Assembly: GCA_003561495.1 (NCBI GenBank)
Contig: PWWM01000128.1
Coordinates: 1 to 23,627, forward strand
Source of the DNA: Gammaproteobacteria bacterium
Lineage (GTDB): Bacteria; Pseudomonadota; Gammaproteobacteria; Xanthomonadales; Wenzhouxiangellaceae
DNA: 23,627 nucleotides
Direction of reading: 5' to 3'
Of the stretch, positions 23,515 through 23,627 are shown in pieces (position 1 is the first letter of the stretch; each line of letters begins with the position of its first letter). The position numbers and the translations under genes are program-made. The notes under the pieces were generated by a model. It saw only the letters and a program-made list of their open reading frames with translations, searched no databases and was not told the origin of the DNA.

Positions 23515-23554
23515 GGGCGAAAGGGCGAAAGGGCGAAAGGGCGAAAGGGCGAAA
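23515..23554. repeat. GGGCGAAA 8-bp tandem array
   Basis: Five exact GGGCGAAA units follow GGTCAGGG (23510-23517), which overlaps the first unit. The array passes without interruption into GGGCTAAT units, so the two arrays are in the same phase. Confidence 0.95.
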
Positions 23555-23627
23555 GGGCTAATGGGCTAATGGGCTAATGGGCTAATGGGCTAATGGGCTA
23601 ATGGGCTAATGGGCTAATGGGCTAATG
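23555..23627. repeat. GGGCTAAT 8-bp tandem array, running off the window
   Basis: Nine exact GGGCTAAT units and one further base reach the last position of the window, so the true copy number is unknown. The perfect identity of the units contrasts with the degenerate related block at 53-84 and suggests recent expansion. Confidence 0.95.

Noticed and set aside
22913..23569. Plus-strand reading frame of 218 codons ending in a Gly-Arg-Lys-rich repeat
   Set aside because: It is antisense to hrpA and its tail is only a translation of the simple repeats. Long antisense frames are expected in high-GC coding DNA.

Overview
The window looks like chromosomal DNA from a high-GC gammaproteobacterium. 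It has a bifunctional PBP1b with a UB2H-type region, next to a TPR lipoprotein resembling the activator LpoP. It also has a synthetase-only RelA, a full-length HrpA and a YoaA helicase. A Wenzhouxiangella- or Xanthomonadales-like bacterium is my guess from gene style and from a C-terminal motif on one secreted protein; the sequence does not prove it. I see no rRNA, tRNA, CRISPR array, insertion sequence, integrase or phage gene.

Layout. 1-221: short tandem repeats (7- and 8-bp units). 222-4934, minus strand: mrcB (PBP1b), an LpoP-like lipoprotein gene and yoaA, packed 12 bp apart. 4935-5071: divergent control region with a TATAAT box, an ATTG tetranucleotide run and two small hairpins. 5072-12325, plus strand: a 1612-residue three-module glycosyltransferase, a 97-residue linker-like protein, and a 700-residue GT2-GT4 fusion overlapping it by 4 bp. 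12350-16408, minus strand: relA followed within 4 bp by a GT2 gene, which overlaps a second, rhamnosyltransferase-type GT2 gene. 16409-16488: a GC-rich hairpin. 16489-19494, minus strand: a 1001-residue secreted Ig-like repeat protein. 19580-23446, minus strand: hrpA. 23447-23627: more short tandem repeats, running off the window.

How the genes fit together. PBP1b and the lipoprotein form a peptidoglycan synthase and its likely outer-membrane activator. The four glycosyltransferase polypeptides carry seven recognisable catalytic modules (three GT4, four GT2) and probably assemble a surface polysaccharide or glycan. No flippase, polymerase or sugar-nucleotide synthesis gene is present to say which. 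The relA-GT-GT arrangement would tie two of these enzymes to the stringent-response gene if they share a transcript. YoaA and HrpA are housekeeping helicases.

The most unusual signals are four. The repeat tracts at the two ends share one ordered set of short motifs. The large glycosyltransferase has a coiled coil with tryptophans locked in heptad phase. A stand-alone linker protein lies between two glycosyltransferases. The secreted protein has a roughly 147-residue repeat with a C-x8-C pair.
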